Positions 10,080 through 18,805 of a DNA stretch of 64,000 nt are shown here, in pieces. Position numbers and translations under genes: made by a program. The notes under the pieces are model-generated. The model saw only the letters and a list, made by a program, of their open reading frames with translations, was not told the DNA's origin and ran no database searches. How positions within the stretch are numbered: position 1 is the first letter of the stretch; each line of letters begins with the position of its first letter. The stretch comes from Streptomyces solicavernae (lineage in GTDB: Bacteria; Actinomycetota; Actinomycetes; Streptomycetales; Streptomycetaceae), in NCBI RefSeq assembly GCF_029968095.1, contig NZ_JASCIR010000005.1:1-64000 (forward strand), read 5' to 3'.

Positions 10080-11606
10080 ATGGCAGACGACTACCTCGTA
10101 CGCATCGGCAAGCTCATCCGTGACGCCCGTCAACACCGGGGCTGGACACAGTCCCAGCTCGCCGAAGCACTCGGTACCAGCCAGAGCGCTGTGAACCGCA
10201 TCGAACGCGGCAATCAAAACATCAGTCTTGAGATGATCGCTCGAATCGGTGAAGCACTCGACAGCGAAATCGTCTCCCTGGGTTACGCCGGTCCGATGCA
10301 TCTGCGCGTCGTCGGCGGCCGCCGGCTCTCCGGCTCCATCGACGTCAAGACGAGCAAGAACGCCTGCGTCGCACTGCTCTGCGCCTCGCTGCTCAACAAG
10401 GGCCGTACGGTGCTGCGCCGCGTCGCCCGGATCGAGGAGGTCTTCCGGATCCTCGAAGTCCTCGGCTCCATCGGCGTGCGCACCCGGTGGATCAACGACG
10501 GCGTCGACCTGGAGATCGTGCCGCCCGCCACGCTCGACCTCGACTCGATCGACGCGGATGCGGCCCGCCGTACCCGCTCGATCATCATGTTCCTCGGCCC
10601 GCTCCTGCACCGCATGGACCACTTCAGGCTGCCGTACGCGGGCGGTTGCGACCTCGGCACCCGGACCGTCGAGCCGCACATGATCGCGCTGCGCCGCTTC
10701 GGCCTCGAAGTCACCGCGACCGAAGGCGTGTACCACGCGGAGGTTCAGCGCACCTCGCCGTCCCGCCCGATCGTGCTGACCGAGCGCGGCGACACCGTGA
10801 CGGAGAACGCCCTGCTCGCTGCGGCCCGCCACGACGGCGTCACCGTCATCCGCAACGCCTCCTCCAACTACATGGTCCAGGACCTGTGCTTCTTCCTGGA
10901 GGCGCTCGGCGTACGGGTCGAGGGCATCGGCACCACGACACTGACCGTGCACGGCGTGCCGACCATCGACGCCGACGTGGACTACTCGCCCTCCGAGGAC
11001 CCGGTCGAGGCGATGAGCCTGCTCGCCGCTGCCGTCGTCACCGAGTCCGAACTCACCATCCGGCGCGTGCCGGTCGAGTTCATGGAGATCGAGCTGGCGG
11101 TCCTGGAGGAGATGGGCCTCGACACCGACCGCTCCGCGGAGTACGCCGCCGACAACGGCCGCACCCGCCTGGTCGACCTGACGGTGCGCCCCTCCAAGCT
11201 GGAGGCGCCGATCGACAAGATCCACCCGATGCCCTTCCCGGGCCTGAACATCGACAACGTCCCGTTCTTCGCGGCGATCGCGGCGGTGGCCCAGGGCAAG
11301 ACCCTCATTCACGACTGGGTCTACGACAACCGCGCGATCTATCTCACCGACCTCAACCGCCTCGGCGGCCGCCTCCAACTCCTGGACCCGCACCGGGTGT
11401 TGGTCGAGGGCCCGACCCGCTGGCGCGCCTCCGAGATGATGTGCCCACCGGCCCTGCGCCCGGCGGTTGTCGTCCTCCTCGCGATGATGGCCGCCGAGGG
11501 CACCTCCGTACTCCGCAACGTGTACGTCATCAACCGCGGCTACGAGGAACTGGCGGAGCGGCTCAACTCGGTGGGGGCGCAGATCGAGACGTTCCGGGAC
11601 ATTTGA
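10080..11606 (+). CDS. MurA-like enolpyruvyl transferase fused to an XRE helix-turn-helix
   Basis: A 508-residue fusion. Residues 1-65 form an XRE/Cro-type DNA-binding domain (GWTQSQLAEALGTSQSAVNRIERG). From about residue 78 a full UDP-N-acetylglucosamine 1-carboxyvinyltransferase fold follows, the first committed step of peptidoglycan synthesis in true MurA. Key MurA residues are present: the Lys of KTSKNACVALL, the active-site Cys in AGGCDLGTRTVEPH (Cys115 in E. coli), the Asp of FPGLNIDN and the Arg of PPALRPAVVVL. The same arrangement next to aconitase is known in S. coelicolor (SCO5998, from memory). It is probably not the housekeeping MurA. It could act as a regulator that senses UDP-sugar, or as a self-regulated second enzyme. 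The transcript appears leaderless. Confidence 0.88.
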   Translation: MADDYLVRIGKLIRDARQHRGWTQSQLAEALGTSQSAVNRIERGNQNISLEMIARIGEALDSEIVSLGYAGPMHLRVVGGRRLSGSIDVKTSKNACVALLCASLLNKGRTVLRRVARIEEVFRILEVLGSIGVRTRWINDGVDLEIVPPATLDLDSIDADAARRTRSIIMFLGPLLHRMDHFRLPYAGGCDLGTRTVEPHMIALRRFGLEVTATEGVYHAEVQRTSPSRPIVLTERGDTVTENALLAAARHDGVTVIRNASSNYMVQDLCFFLEALGVRVEGIGTTTLTVHGVPTIDADVDYSPSEDPVEAMSLLAAAVVTESELTIRRVPVEFMEIELAVLEEMGLDTDRSAEYAADNGRTRLVDLTVRPSKLEAPIDKIHPMPFPGLNIDNVPFFAAIAAVAQGKTLIHDWVYDNRAIYLTDLNRLGGRLQLLDPHRVLVEGPTRWRASEMMCPPALRPAVVVLLAMMAAEGTSVLRNVYVINRGYEELAERLNSVGAQIETFRDI

Positions 11607-11730
11607 TGAACGTATCTTTCCCTCCGTGACGTCTCTGCGGCGCAAGGTCAAGCAGCATGCACGCCGCAACGTGGGACAGCCGCGTCCTCCCGGGGTTCTG
11701 CGCGACAAGCATCGCGCCTTGGCAAATGGG

Positions 11731-12174
11731 TCAGGTGGAGATTTCTTCCGGCGCCACACCCCGGACCAGTGCGTCGATGGCCTCGGGCCATGGGCCGAAA
11801 CGAGCGATCCAGTCGGCCACCAGGTACACCGCCCCTCGTTCATCCATTCCGAGGAAGAAACGACCCTCGTCCAGTTCCCCGATCGGGAACAATTGAACTC
11901 CCAGCTCTTCGCCCCATTCAGAGAACCTATCTTCCTCTCCCAGGCAGAGAAGCGGGTCGAGTTCGAATGGTTCGCGTGCGCAGTTAATCCCTGGGCCCGA
12001 GACCTTAATATTGAGACCGCCGAACTGGGTGAGAAAGTTTGTCACCTCCTGATGGGCAGGGATTCCGTTCTCCTCGAAGGGGCTCGTCCAGGGTGTTGGA
12101 TCCACCGACCTCTCAGGGGACCAGCCAAATGCACTGAGCACATCAGCGACGTCCGGCGAGAATTGCGCCTTCAT
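11731..12174 (-). CDS. SUKH-family immunity protein for the RHS toxin
   Basis: A 147-residue acidic protein of the SUKH superfamily, best fit SUKH-3, whose members neutralise polymorphic toxins by direct binding. The pattern of Gly-Trp, FGGLNIKV and a C-terminal FGPWPEAIDALVRG helix is characteristic. The ATG at 12174 is one base after the toxin stop, with GGAG inside the last toxin codons, so translation is coupled to the toxin. Its base composition is clearly lower in GC than neighbouring housekeeping genes, a sign of horizontal exchange. The gene is convergent with the MurA-like gene; the 120-bp gap shows no hairpin. Confidence 0.85.
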   Translation of the reverse strand: MKAQFSPDVADVLSAFGWSPERSVDPTPWTSPFEENGIPAHQEVTNFLTQFGGLNIKVSGPGINCAREPFELDPLLCLGEEDRFSEWGEELGVQLFPIGELDEGRFFLGMDERGAVYLVADWIARFGPWPEAIDALVRGVAPEEIST

Positions 12175-12175
12175 C

Positions 12176-15100
12176 TTAGTCTCCGGTGATGAAATCGATT
12201 CCGTAATGCCTGACCAGGACCTTGCAGCTGTCGCAAGGACCGACGGGCATTGCGTGCTTGGGATGGTCAACGTTACTGCGCACCGTGACCGCAGCGCCCA
12301 AGGCCCCGTTTGGATCCCGGCCCTCGTTGAGTGCCTGGGAGATCGCGTTGGGCAGACCGCACTGGCCATGCCCTCTGCCTCGCTCATCGGCGGGGATGCC
12401 ATCAAGGACACCCTGTACATCGGGGTGGAGGGTTGGAGCGTTGCCCCGATGGCTGGATGCGGTGAAGGTGCTGCCGTCCTGGAGGGCGATTCCTTCGGAT
12501 ACGGCGGGCCGCATCCGTCCTGGCGTCACCTTGGATGCAGCGTCTGCCTCCTTGCCAACGGCGTCAAGCAGGGCGTCTTTGCAAGGGGAGAGCCCAAGAG
12601 GGTCGGCCCAGGAAAGGGGATTGTCGACGTAGGCGGACGGGTTGGGCGCGGGCGCCAGGCCGAGGGGGTCGGGGGTGAGGTATCGGGCGGTTTCGGGGTC
12701 GTAGTGGCGGAAGTAGTTGTAGTGGAGGCCGGTTTCAGGGTCGAAGTACTGACCGGGGAAGCGCAGGGGGGTGTAGGCGGAGGCCGTGCGGTTCCAGACA
12801 GTGGTGCCCCAAAGGGTGGTGCGGGTGCGCCAGGCGATGTCGCCGTGTTCGTCGACGAGTTCGGTTGGCGTGCCGATCAGGTCGGTGATGATGGCGAAGA
12901 AGCGTTCGTCGACCTCCTGGTCGGTAAGGTGCTTGCGTTCCGTCTGAGTGAGGGGGCGCAGGCCGTCGTGGTCCCAGGTGAGGGTGACCGTCCCCATTGT
13001 CTGCTCGGCGAGGGTGGCGCCGTCCCAGGTGAAGAGGGTTTCCTCGGCGACGGTTTCGCGGTCTGGAGCCAGGCGTTGTTTGGCTGTGCGGCGGCCCAGG
13101 GGGTCGTAGGCGTAGCGCCAGGTGGTGCCGTCGGGGGTAGCGACGGAGGTGAGGCGGTCTTCAGCGTCCCAGGTGTAGCGCCAGGTGGTGTGTTTGCCGG
13201 AGAGGGTCGTCTTGCGCCGGACAGTGATGCGGCCGGCTTCGTCGTGTTCGTAACGGACGTGACCTGCCGCGAGGATTCGGGTGCCGTTGTATGTGCGGTC
13301 GCCAGCGGCTTCGGCCCCCGGCATGCTCGTGGGCCAGGTCGCCTGGGTCTGGTTGCCGGCCTCGTCATAGGCATAGGACTCGGTCCAGTCTGCGGCGTGG
13401 ACGGCGGTGACGCGGCTGGCCGGGTCGAGGTCGAAGCGGCGAGCGCTACCCGACTGGTCGTCGATCCCGATGAGGCTTCCGTCTGCGCGGTAGGTGTAGC
13501 CACGGTGCTGCACGTGGCCCGCGGGGCCAGTGAGTTGCTGCTGCGCGAGGCGGCCTGCGGGGTCGAAGGTGCTGGCAAGTGTGGAGGCTTCGCCGATGTG
13601 GCGTGCTACCTCACGGCCTGCGGCGTCGTGGACGAAGTCCAGGACGCGGCCTGAGGCGGTAAGCGACGTGCGGTTGCCTGCTCCGTCGTAGGTCGACGTG
13701 CTGGTCGCCCCGGTCGGTGTGGTGCGCGAGGTTCGACGGCCCAAGGCGTCGTACGTGTAGGTCACCGTGCGGCCGTCGACCGTTTCGGAGCACATCCGTC
13801 CTGCCGCATCGTGCTCGCGGACCAGGCTTGCGTCCGGACCTGTGGCCGATATGAGACGGCCCGCTGCGTCGTAGGCGTAGGACGTCACCGCTCCGGCGGC
13901 GTCCTTGCGGACGGTTCGGTTCAGTACGTCTCGTTCGAAACGGATGGCTTCGCCAGTGGGAGCGAAACGGGCGGCGAGTTGACCCGCAGCGTCATGCTCA
14001 TAGGTGACTCGCCGCTGGTCAAAGTCGATCTCCGCGACGAGGCGGCCGGCGGGGTCGTATTCGTAACTCCAATTGAACCCCAGTGGGTTGGTAACCCGGG
14101 CCAGCCGCAACTCTCGGTCGTATTCGAACTCGTAACGCGCTCCGTCCGGTCCGGTGGAAGCCGCCAACCGGTCGAAGTGCGTGTACTCAAAACGCGAAAC
14201 CCCACCTACTGCGTCGGTGTGGCTCGTGCAATTCCCTTCACCGTCATACGTCCACGACTCCGTGGCACCATCCGGAGCAGTACGGGCCGCCAGCCTGCCT
14301 TCGACCGTCCACTGCAGGCGGGTGGCTGCCCCCAGCGGGTCGGTGACCACGATCGCGCGACCGGCGCTGTCCCGCTCATAGCGGGTGGACGCCCCGAGGG
14401 GATCGGTGATCTCAATCGGCAGACCCGCTGCGTCGCAGCGCACGTGTGTGGTCTCGTCGAGGGCATTGGTGACAGAGGTCAGGTTGCCGGCCCCGTCGTA
14501 GGCATAGCGGGTAGTCGCACCGGTGGCGTCGGTCACTGCCGTGCAGTTACCGACGCTGTCGAATTCCTGCACCACTCGAGTGCCATCGGAGTGAACGACT
14601 TCGACCGGGAGGTTCAACTCGTTGTAGCAAACTCTGAGTTGAGTGCTATCGGGCCTGGTAAGTGTGAGGGGATTGCCCCATACATCGTACGTATATCGGG
14701 TGGTGCGTCCCAGGGGGTCGGTGCGTGCGATCAGATGGTCACGCGCGTCGAACTCCGCGTGCGCGACGTGGCCCAGCGGGTTCAACTCCGCAATGATCTG
14801 GCGGCGTTCGTTCAACCGGAACTCGGTAACCGCTCCAAGAGCGTCGGTCCAGCGAGTTGTCCGGCCCTGGACGTCGTAGGCGAAGGTGCCGGACTGGAAG
14901 CCGTCCGGTCCCACAGTCTGTACGACGCGACCAGCTGTGTCGTACATGTAACGGTAGGTGGAGTCGTTCCGGTCGGTCCATGAGGTGATGCGGCTCTGCT
15001 CGTCGTAGGTGAAGCGCAGGGGCGATCCGGAGGAGTTGGTGACTTCGGCGAGGTCGCCCTGGCCGTCGTAGCCGAATGCGAGGACGGGAACGGCGGCCTC

Positions 15101-16798
15101 GGCACCGTCCCCGGTCCGTAGGGCGAGAGCGGTCACTCGTCCGCGGTCGAGGTCGCCGGCGACCTCGACGTCGTAGCCCCCGCTGTGGCCAACGGCGAGC
15201 GGGCGTCCCGTGCCGTCGCGGTGGATGTCGATCTGGTTGCCGTTGCGGTCTTCTATCGTCGTCAGCCACAGCTGCCAGCCCTCGCCGCGTGGGCGGGAGA
15301 AGTACTTCGTCCAGCCGGTACGCGGGTCGGTAGTAGCGAACTCCATAGCGTGGGCGCCGAAGTCACTGGTCCGCCGCAGCGGGATGCGCGGTCCCTCAAC
15401 CGGCAGGATCTCGGGCTGCTGCGGGCTGGGCAGCCGGTCATAGACCAGCAGGGTGCCATCCTCACGGGCCCAGACAGCCTTGTTACGAACGTCGACCTCG
15501 ATGCGCTCATCCAAGGTGGATGCCCAGGACCGGCCGAACCAGGTGCCATAGGTGTAGTCCGAGAGGTGGGTCCGCTTGAGAACCAGAGGCAGGACGCCAG
15601 GGAGGCTGAGGTCGGTCTGCTCCAGCAGCATCTGGCCACTGGCGACGTCGATCGGGTCTTCCTTGCAGGTCCGATTCGGCGGCTCAACGCTGTGGTGCCG
15701 TGGATCGTTAAGTGCCTTGTTGAGGAGGTCTGGTTTGGTGCCGACCGTGCCGCCATTGCCTCCCGGCCCCTTCGACGGCGGTGTCGGATCCTTGCCATCG
15801 CGGCCGCCCATGATCTTGCGGAGAGCGTCCTCGTTCGCTTTCTCGTTCTCCTTGTGCCTCTTGGAGGTGTCGCGCATGTTCTTCGGCACAAGCTCGCCGT
15901 TGTGCCGAATGACCGCGACCACGGTCTTCCTCATTCCCTTCATTCCGCCATCGACGAGGCTGTCGATGCCTTGGGTGAAGGGGTCCTTCCCCTTCGTGCG
16001 ACTGTTGGCGCCGTCCGCGCGGCCCAGGGAACCGTTGAGACGGGTCAGGGAAGTCTCGCTGATGCGTCCCAGGTCGCCGGCGGCCTTTTCGTACTCGACG
16101 TGGTCGATACGCATCCGGCCCGCATTGCCCCCGCCACCAGGTCCCCCTCCTCCGGGCCCGTTGGCGGAGTTGAGGTTCATCCCTGAAGCGCCCTTGCCGT
16201 CACTGCCATCGCCGGTGCCGGGGCTGAAAGCCTCTGTCGCCAGCTCCAGAACAGCGTCGGCGACCATGTCCTCCAGCTTCGCGGCGACCGGCTCGGTCAC
16301 CATCGCGATGACCTGCTCGACAATCTGCTCCGCGGCCTCCTTGATGATCCGGCGCACCGCCTCGCGCATCGCGGTGATCTGAGCGGCACCCAGCAGCGCG
16401 GACAGGCCACCGGTAGCAACGATCAGGCTGATCGCGACACCCGCGGACGCCGCCATGGCAGCAAGTTCGAGCTCGGCTTTGATCTTCATGCCGTAGATCA
16501 GGTCGGCGACGACGTCCATCGCGTCCGCGAACATCCGGGCGACTTCCGGCAGTTGCTCCAGGTGCGAGGACTTCACCTTGCCCCAGTGTTCCTGCATGGA
16601 GTCCACCGCCCAGCCCTCGCTGGACGACAGCAGGCGGCTCACCGCACCGTGCGCCTCGCCGGCGTGGTCGTCGAAGGCGTCCGCGAGCTCACGCATCGCG
16701 TCGGCCATCTCGCGGTAGTCATCCTCGTCCACGTTCGGCCAGTTGATCCCGACGAAGTCGAGAACCGTGTCGATCCATTCGGGCAGAACGTAGCCCAT
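12176..16798 (-). CDS. RHS-repeat polymorphic toxin with WXG-like N-terminus and deaminase-like tip
   Basis: A 1540-residue toxin delivery protein. Residues 1-110 are a helical WXG100/CpnT-like domain, suggesting export by a type VII (ESX) system. A hydrophobic segment (about 112-140) and Gly-rich linkers follow, then a DUF6531-type domain with DPIDVASGQMLLEQTDL. Many YD/RHS repeats run from about 470 to 1290, and the RHS core ends at RYLTPDPLGL. The last 135 residues (from CKDALLDAVG) are a variable toxin tip resembling YwqJ-like nucleic-acid deaminases, with GHGQCGLPNAIS near 1476 and PCDSC near 1521-1525. The residue expected to be the catalytic Glu after the first Cys reads Gly-Leu, so activity is uncertain. 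The immunity gene follows after one base. The RHS shell, fold and pairing are secure; the tip assignment is moderate. Confidence 0.87.
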   Translation of the reverse strand: MGYVLPEWIDTVLDFVGINWPNVDEDDYREMADAMRELADAFDDHAGEAHGAVSRLLSSSEGWAVDSMQEHWGKVKSSHLEQLPEVARMFADAMDVVADLIYGMKIKAELELAAMAASAGVAISLIVATGGLSALLGAAQITAMREAVRRIIKEAAEQIVEQVIAMVTEPVAAKLEDMVADAVLELATEAFSPGTGDGSDGKGASGMNLNSANGPGGGGPGGGGNAGRMRIDHVEYEKAAGDLGRISETSLTRLNGSLGRADGANSRTKGKDPFTQGIDSLVDGGMKGMRKTVVAVIRHNGELVPKNMRDTSKRHKENEKANEDALRKIMGGRDGKDPTPPSKGPGGNGGTVGTKPDLLNKALNDPRHHSVEPPNRTCKEDPIDVASGQMLLEQTDLSLPGVLPLVLKRTHLSDYTYGTWFGRSWASTLDERIEVDVRNKAVWAREDGTLLVYDRLPSPQQPEILPVEGPRIPLRRTSDFGAHAMEFATTDPRTGWTKYFSRPRGEGWQLWLTTIEDRNGNQIDIHRDGTGRPLAVGHSGGYDVEVAGDLDRGRVTALALRTGDGAEAAVPVLAFGYDGQGDLAEVTNSSGSPLRFTYDEQSRITSWTDRNDSTYRYMYDTAGRVVQTVGPDGFQSGTFAYDVQGRTTRWTDALGAVTEFRLNERRQIIAELNPLGHVAHAEFDARDHLIARTDPLGRTTRYTYDVWGNPLTLTRPDSTQLRVCYNELNLPVEVVHSDGTRVVQEFDSVGNCTAVTDATGATTRYAYDGAGNLTSVTNALDETTHVRCDAAGLPIEITDPLGASTRYERDSAGRAIVVTDPLGAATRLQWTVEGRLAARTAPDGATESWTYDGEGNCTSHTDAVGGVSRFEYTHFDRLAASTGPDGARYEFEYDRELRLARVTNPLGFNWSYEYDPAGRLVAEIDFDQRRVTYEHDAAGQLAARFAPTGEAIRFERDVLNRTVRKDAAGAVTSYAYDAAGRLISATGPDASLVREHDAAGRMCSETVDGRTVTYTYDALGRRTSRTTPTGATSTSTYDGAGNRTSLTASGRVLDFVHDAAGREVARHIGEASTLASTFDPAGRLAQQQLTGPAGHVQHRGYTYRADGSLIGIDDQSGSARRFDLDPASRVTAVHAADWTESYAYDEAGNQTQATWPTSMPGAEAAGDRTYNGTRILAAGHVRYEHDEAGRITVRRKTTLSGKHTTWRYTWDAEDRLTSVATPDGTTWRYAYDPLGRRTAKQRLAPDRETVAEETLFTWDGATLAEQTMGTVTLTWDHDGLRPLTQTERKHLTDQEVDERFFAIITDLIGTPTELVDEHGDIAWRTRTTLWGTTVWNRTASAYTPLRFPGQYFDPETGLHYNYFRHYDPETARYLTPDPLGLAPAPNPSAYVDNPLSWADPLGLSPCKDALLDAVGKEADAASKVTPGRMRPAVSEGIALQDGSTFTASSHRGNAPTLHPDVQGVLDGIPADERGRGHGQCGLPNAISQALNEGRDPNGALGAAVTVRSNVDHPKHAMPVGPCDSCKVLVRHYGIDFITGD

Positions 16799-17726
16799 CC
16801 CCCGTCAACCTCCCCCGTTACGGTGCCTACACACGCTCCCCTGCGATCAATTTCGATCACCGTGCGCGAATCAGCACCGTAACTGACGGGACTGACCGCA
16901 ACCCAAGAGGGCTGGGGGCATTTGGCCAGAACGCTCCCTCCCAGGACATCGCGGCAGACCTGAGTCATCGGCACCTTGGCCCGCAAGGCTGGCCAGGCAC
17001 CGTTGGGACGGCGAGGGCCTGCTCCCCCTGGATGACGACACCGCCGGATCCGTTGCAGGCCGTGCTGTTTCGCGTAGTTGACGACGCGAAACGGGAGCAC
17101 TCCGCGACTTCGTCGCCATCAGGATCGTGATCCTGACGCGGCCCTCGGCGACGAGCCGCTCGATCAGCTCCTGCGCCTTCGCCCGCCCGGCACGTGCGAC
17201 GGGCCGCTCGCCGTATGCGGTCCGAGCGTTCGCGGGCAGCGCCGACTCACTGCAGTCGGCAAGCGCAGCGTCGTGGTCGATCATCAGGGCCCGACGATCC
17301 CGCAAGGCATCGGCCGAGCGCCAGTCACTCGACATCCAAGTTCCGGCACCCTCGCTGAAAATAGGGCGTTCGGCGAGCCTGTACCGCCATATAGAGCCGA
17401 AAGGCGCCCCTCAGCAGTGGGAGTCCCCTGGGACTTTTCCGGGACTTCCGACCCGATCAACCGGCACGAGCATGCAAGAACAGAGAGACCATTCCCGCAG
17501 GTCAGAGGCCACCAGGCAACCATCACGGCAGGTCACGAGGCTCTCGGGTCTCTTCCGGGACATCTGATACGCCTCGCGGTGTGCGCCCGGTGGAACGGCC
17601 GCTCGGTCACCGGCCGGCCGGCCTCCTTCGCCCGCACCGGAGGTGACTCGGCCCGCATCGAGTGACCGCGCCACTGGTCTGGACCAGCCCCTTGCCCCTT
17701 GCGCCCGTACCCCTCAAGCTCCCCTC
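16799..17726. other. Gene-poor, degenerate stretch
   Basis: I see no gene I can support in these 930 bases. Open frames exist on both strands but lack ribosome sites and steady third-position GC bias. A minus-strand frame at 17100-17335 reads RAKAQELIERLVAEGRVRI, which looks like the fragment of a helical domain and may be a decayed gene. Near 17410-17445 the motif GGGACTTTTCCGGGACTTCC resembles the short G/A-rich repeats near integrated-element borders. The first 80 bases should hold the RHS promoter. Confidence 0.45.
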
Positions 17727-18707
17727 ATGGAGCTTGAGTTGCGTCACCTCAAGACGATCCGGGCCATCGCCGAAGCCGGCAGCCTCACGCGGGCGGCCAC
17801 CGCGCTCGGGCTGGCCCAGCCCGCGCTCAGTACGCAGTTGAAACGCATCGAACGGGCCCTGGGCGGGCCGCTGTTCGAGCGGGGGCGGCAGGGGGTGCGG
17901 GCGACGGCGCTCGGGGAGCTGGTGCTCGCGCGGGCGCGGATCGTGCTGCCCGCGGTGAGCGAACTGCAGCAGGAGGCCGTACGGTTCGCGCGGACCTGGG
18001 ACCGGCAGGACGAGCTGACCGTCGGCGGTACGCACGGACCGCTGCTCGGCGGCCTCGTGGACCGGCTCGCCGGCTCGGCGCCGGGGCTGCGGGTGTCCAC
18101 GCGTACGTCCTGGTCGGAGCGGGAGATCGCCGAGTACGTGGTGGCCGGACGGCTCGACTTCGCGCTGATCGGCGCCTGCGGGGTAGCGCCGCCGCCCGGC
18201 GGGGGCACGCTGGCGTGGCGGGAGGTGGCCGTCGACCCGGTATTTGTGATGCTCGCCGACGGCCACCCGCTGGCCGCCCGCGCCGAGGTCCGGCTCGCCG
18301 ATCTGGCCGGGGAGTTCTGGACGGACGTGCCGGGCGACGGCTGCTTCGCCGACTGTTTCGCCGCCGCCTGCGCCCGCGCCGGGTTCACCCCCGCCGGGGT
18401 GTACGAGACGGACACCGCGTCCTGCGTACATCTGGTGCAGGTCGGGCGGGCGGTCGGGCTGTGCCGGGCGACGTTCCCGACCACGCCGGGCATGGTCACA
18501 CGGCCGCTCACCGACTCGCCGCTGACCTGGCGGCATCTGCTCGGCTGGCATCCGGCGGCGCAGCCCGCGCAGCTCGCCTCGTCCGTGTTCACGCAGGCCT
18601 GCGCCGCGCACGCGACGGCCGCGGCGCGCAGCGACAGTTACACGGCCTGGCTCACGCGTCCACGCGGCCCCGCGTGGGGCCATAACACCGGGCAGAGGGT
18701 CAACTGA
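17727..18707 (+). CDS. LysR-family transcriptional regulator
   Basis: A 326-residue LysR-type regulator. The winged helix-turn-helix occupies residues 1-62 (SLTRAATALGLAQPALSTQLKRIE) and the effector-binding domain about 90-300. The ATG at 17727 fits the family N-terminus (MELELRHLKTI). No ribosome site precedes it, so the message may be leaderless; a GTG at 17643 would add 28 atypical residues. The protease gene follows 98 bp downstream on the same strand, making it the natural candidate target. The inducer is unknown. Confidence 0.9.
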   Translation: MELELRHLKTIRAIAEAGSLTRAATALGLAQPALSTQLKRIERALGGPLFERGRQGVRATALGELVLARARIVLPAVSELQQEAVRFARTWDRQDELTVGGTHGPLLGGLVDRLAGSAPGLRVSTRTSWSEREIAEYVVAGRLDFALIGACGVAPPPGGGTLAWREVAVDPVFVMLADGHPLAARAEVRLADLAGEFWTDVPGDGCFADCFAAACARAGFTPAGVYETDTASCVHLVQVGRAVGLCRATFPTTPGMVTRPLTDSPLTWRHLLGWHPAAQPAQLASSVFTQACAAHATAAARSDSYTAWLTRPRGPAWGHNTGQRVN

Positions 18708-18805
18708 CAGCTCCCGCTGGGCTGTTGGTGCCCGTACGTTTTCGGCGGCACCAGCCAACCCGAGCGATCCCCCACGGATTTCCCCCGACCTGAGGAGTGT
18801 GCCCC

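Noticed and set aside
11626..12189. Plus-strand frame beginning SLRRKVKQHARRNVG over the immunity gene
   Set aside because: Overlaps the well-supported SUKH gene on the other strand, lacks a ribosome site and has no recognisable domain.
17078..17665. Possible integrase or transposase remnant
   Set aside because: No catalytic motif of a tyrosine or serine recombinase or DDE transposase can be read in any frame; described only as degenerate sequence.
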